Assembly: GCA_030731685.1 (NCBI GenBank)
Contig: JANQTO010000111.1
Span: 1-6,368 of the forward strand
DNA length: 6,368 bases
Source: Nonlabens sp.
Lineage (GTDB): Bacteria > Bacteroidota > Bacteroidia > Flavobacteriales > Flavobacteriaceae
Direction: 5' to 3'
Shown here: piece by piece, positions 5,432 to 6,368 of the stretch
Layout of the letters: every line of letters starts with the position of its first letter
Numbering within the stretch: position 1 is the stretch's first letter
Made by a program: the position numbers and the translations under genes
Notes under the pieces: generated by a model
Seen by the model: only the letters and a program-made list of their open reading frames with translations
Database searches by the model: none
What the model was told of the DNA's origin: nothing

Positions 5432-6368
5432 ATGAAAAGTATTATTTGTCTAGTCTTATTATGTTTTACTGGTGTTGCCTATGCACAGTCTCAAACTATA
5501 ACGTTAGATTGGGATGAGCCAGTGCATCATATAATTGGTTCAATGGACTTGAAAATCCCGCATTTTAAGGATGATTTTGTTTTTGAAAAGCCACACATCT
5601 ATTTTAGGCGCAATATTGCATTTGGTCGAGAAAATGACGACGTTAGTCTGTCTATTACAAATCTTAGAACTGAAATACTTCCAGTTTCTGCGCTGTATGA
5701 TTTAGATAGAACTGCAATTCCGCTAGCGTTTACAAGCAGTTTAAAGAGTGCGCTTTCGCGAAAGCAAAGTTTTCAACAGCTCACTGTATCTCCTATATAT
5801 AAAGATGGTTCCACATATCGTAGAGTTCTTTCTTTTACTGCAACTTTAACTACTGCAGGTATTCAAAAAACTACGGTTGCTAAAATGGCGCCATTTGGAA
5901 ATTCACTACTAGCTTCTGGGTCTTGGTTTCGTTTCAAAGTAGATAAAACAGGTGTCCATAGATTAAATCGCTCTTTTTTACAAAGCCTAGGAATGGACCT
6001 TAATGGATTAGATCCTAGTACAATTAAGATTTATGGGCATGGTGGTAAGTCGCTGCCACTTATAAATAGCCAAACGATTGCTTACGATCCTCCAGAAGTA
6101 GCCATCACAGTTACCGGTGAAGGCGATGGTCGTTTTGATAACAATGATGTGATTTTGTTTTATGGTGTTGCGACTGATACAGATTTTGTTAGGGAAAATG
6201 AAAGCTTCATAAATCCATATACTGATGATTCCTATTATTATATAACATCTGGTGGACAGACAGGCAAGCGCATCTTGCCACAAGTACAGCCCAGTGCTAC
6301 TCCTTCTATATCTTATGATTATTACGATGCCTTACAACATTATGAAGTAGATGAAACAAATATTGGCA
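5432..6368 (+). CDS. porU: T9SS C-terminal signal protease PorU, N-terminal part
   Basis: PorU is the gingipain-like cysteine protease of the T9SS. On the outer surface it removes the C-terminal sorting domain of secreted cargo and, in Porphyromonas gingivalis, joins the cargo to A-LPS as part of the attachment complex. The frame is open from ATG 5432 to the right edge, 312 complete codons, about a quarter of the usual length of more than 1100 residues. Residues 1-18 are a signal peptide, cleaved before Gln19 (VAYA|Q). Known PorU-type segments follow: GSWFRFKVDKTGVHRLNRSF (163-182), LGMDLNGLDPSTIKIYGHGG (186-205) and GEGDGRFDNNDVILFYG (229-245). The catalytic His/Cys peptidase C25 domain would lie beyond the window, so activity cannot be judged here. 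I recall porU next to gldJ in flavobacteria, followed by porV. No Shine-Dalgarno precedes the start, but the signal peptide fixes it. Another C25 protease with the same N-terminal domain is possible but less likely. Confidence 0.92.
   Translation, partial: MKSIICLVLLCFTGVAYAQSQTITLDWDEPVHHIIGSMDLKIPHFKDDFVFEKPHIYFRRNIAFGRENDDVSLSITNLRTEILPVSALYDLDRTAIPLAFTSSLKSALSRKQSFQQLTVSPIYKDGSTYRRVLSFTATLTTAGIQKTTVAKMAPFGNSLLASGSWFRFKVDKTGVHRLNRSFLQSLGMDLNGLDPSTIKIYGHGGKSLPLINSQTIAYDPPEVAITVTGEGDGRFDNNDVILFYGVATDTDFVRENESFINPYTDDSYYYITSGGQTGKRILPQVQPSATPSISYDYYDALQHYEVDETNIG
5752..5765. repeat. 14-bp perfect palindrome inside porU
   Basis: GCTTTCGCGAAAGC is a perfect palindrome within the porU coding frame, where it encodes parts of Ala107-Leu-Ser-Arg-Lys-Gln112. 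I saw one copy in this window. From memory, CTTTCGCGAAAG-type palindromes are frequent in some marine flavobacterial genomes, within and between genes, so this may be one copy of a dispersed element. That is recollection, not shown here. Confidence 0.6.

Noticed and set aside
6008..6283. 91-codon minus-strand ORF
   Set aside because: It is antisense to the conserved porU segments around GEGDGRFDNNDV; the plus-strand frame is clearly the coding one.
1..6368. CRISPR array, insertion sequence, prophage, defence or biosynthetic cluster
   Set aside because: No spaced direct repeats, transposase motifs, attachment-like duplications or such gene families were seen; although two tRNA genes are present, no integrase or tRNA-fragment repeat lies nearby.

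Overview
The window looks like a core chromosomal segment of a member of the Flavobacteriaceae (Bacteroidota). The evidence is a gldJ gene for gliding motility and type IX secretion (T9SS) next to murF, and a divergent gene whose product has the N-terminal hallmarks of the T9SS protease PorU. Promoter-like sites resemble the Bacteroidota -7 consensus TAnnTTTG, Shine-Dalgarno sequences are absent, and signal peptides end in Ala-Gln. Base composition is moderately AT-rich by eye. The genus cannot be fixed from this sequence; a marine flavobacterium is a guess.

Layout: everything from 1 to 5236 is on the minus strand and only porU is on the plus strand. Reading the minus strand 5'->3': gldJ (5236-3551), a strong intrinsic terminator (3532-3503), murF (3485-2232), tRNA-Phe(GAA) (2139-2067) with its own promoter and terminator, tRNA-Val(GAC) (1899-1825), coaX for type III pantothenate kinase (1812-1087), and a FadL-like outer-membrane beta-barrel gene (from 1084) that is still open at the left edge. 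The barrel gene and porU both run off the window, so each is seen only as an open 5' part. From 5237 to 5431 lies an AT-rich divergent control region between gldJ and porU.

The genes form three functional groups. GldJ and PorU serve the T9SS and gliding machinery: GldJ is a periplasm-facing lipoprotein and PorU removes the C-terminal sorting signal of T9SS cargo at the cell surface. MurF makes the UDP-MurNAc-pentapeptide precursor of peptidoglycan. CoaX starts coenzyme A synthesis and is tightly coupled to the outer-membrane protein gene.

I see no mobile element, CRISPR array, defence system or biosynthetic cluster, and no clear sign of a novel multi-gene system. The most noteworthy points are organisational: coaX starts 13 nt after the 3' end of tRNA-Val, a terminator lies 17 nt before the murF start with a six-codon ORF bridging the gap, porU contains a perfect 14-bp palindrome, and both tRNA promoters share the same motif just after the -7 box.
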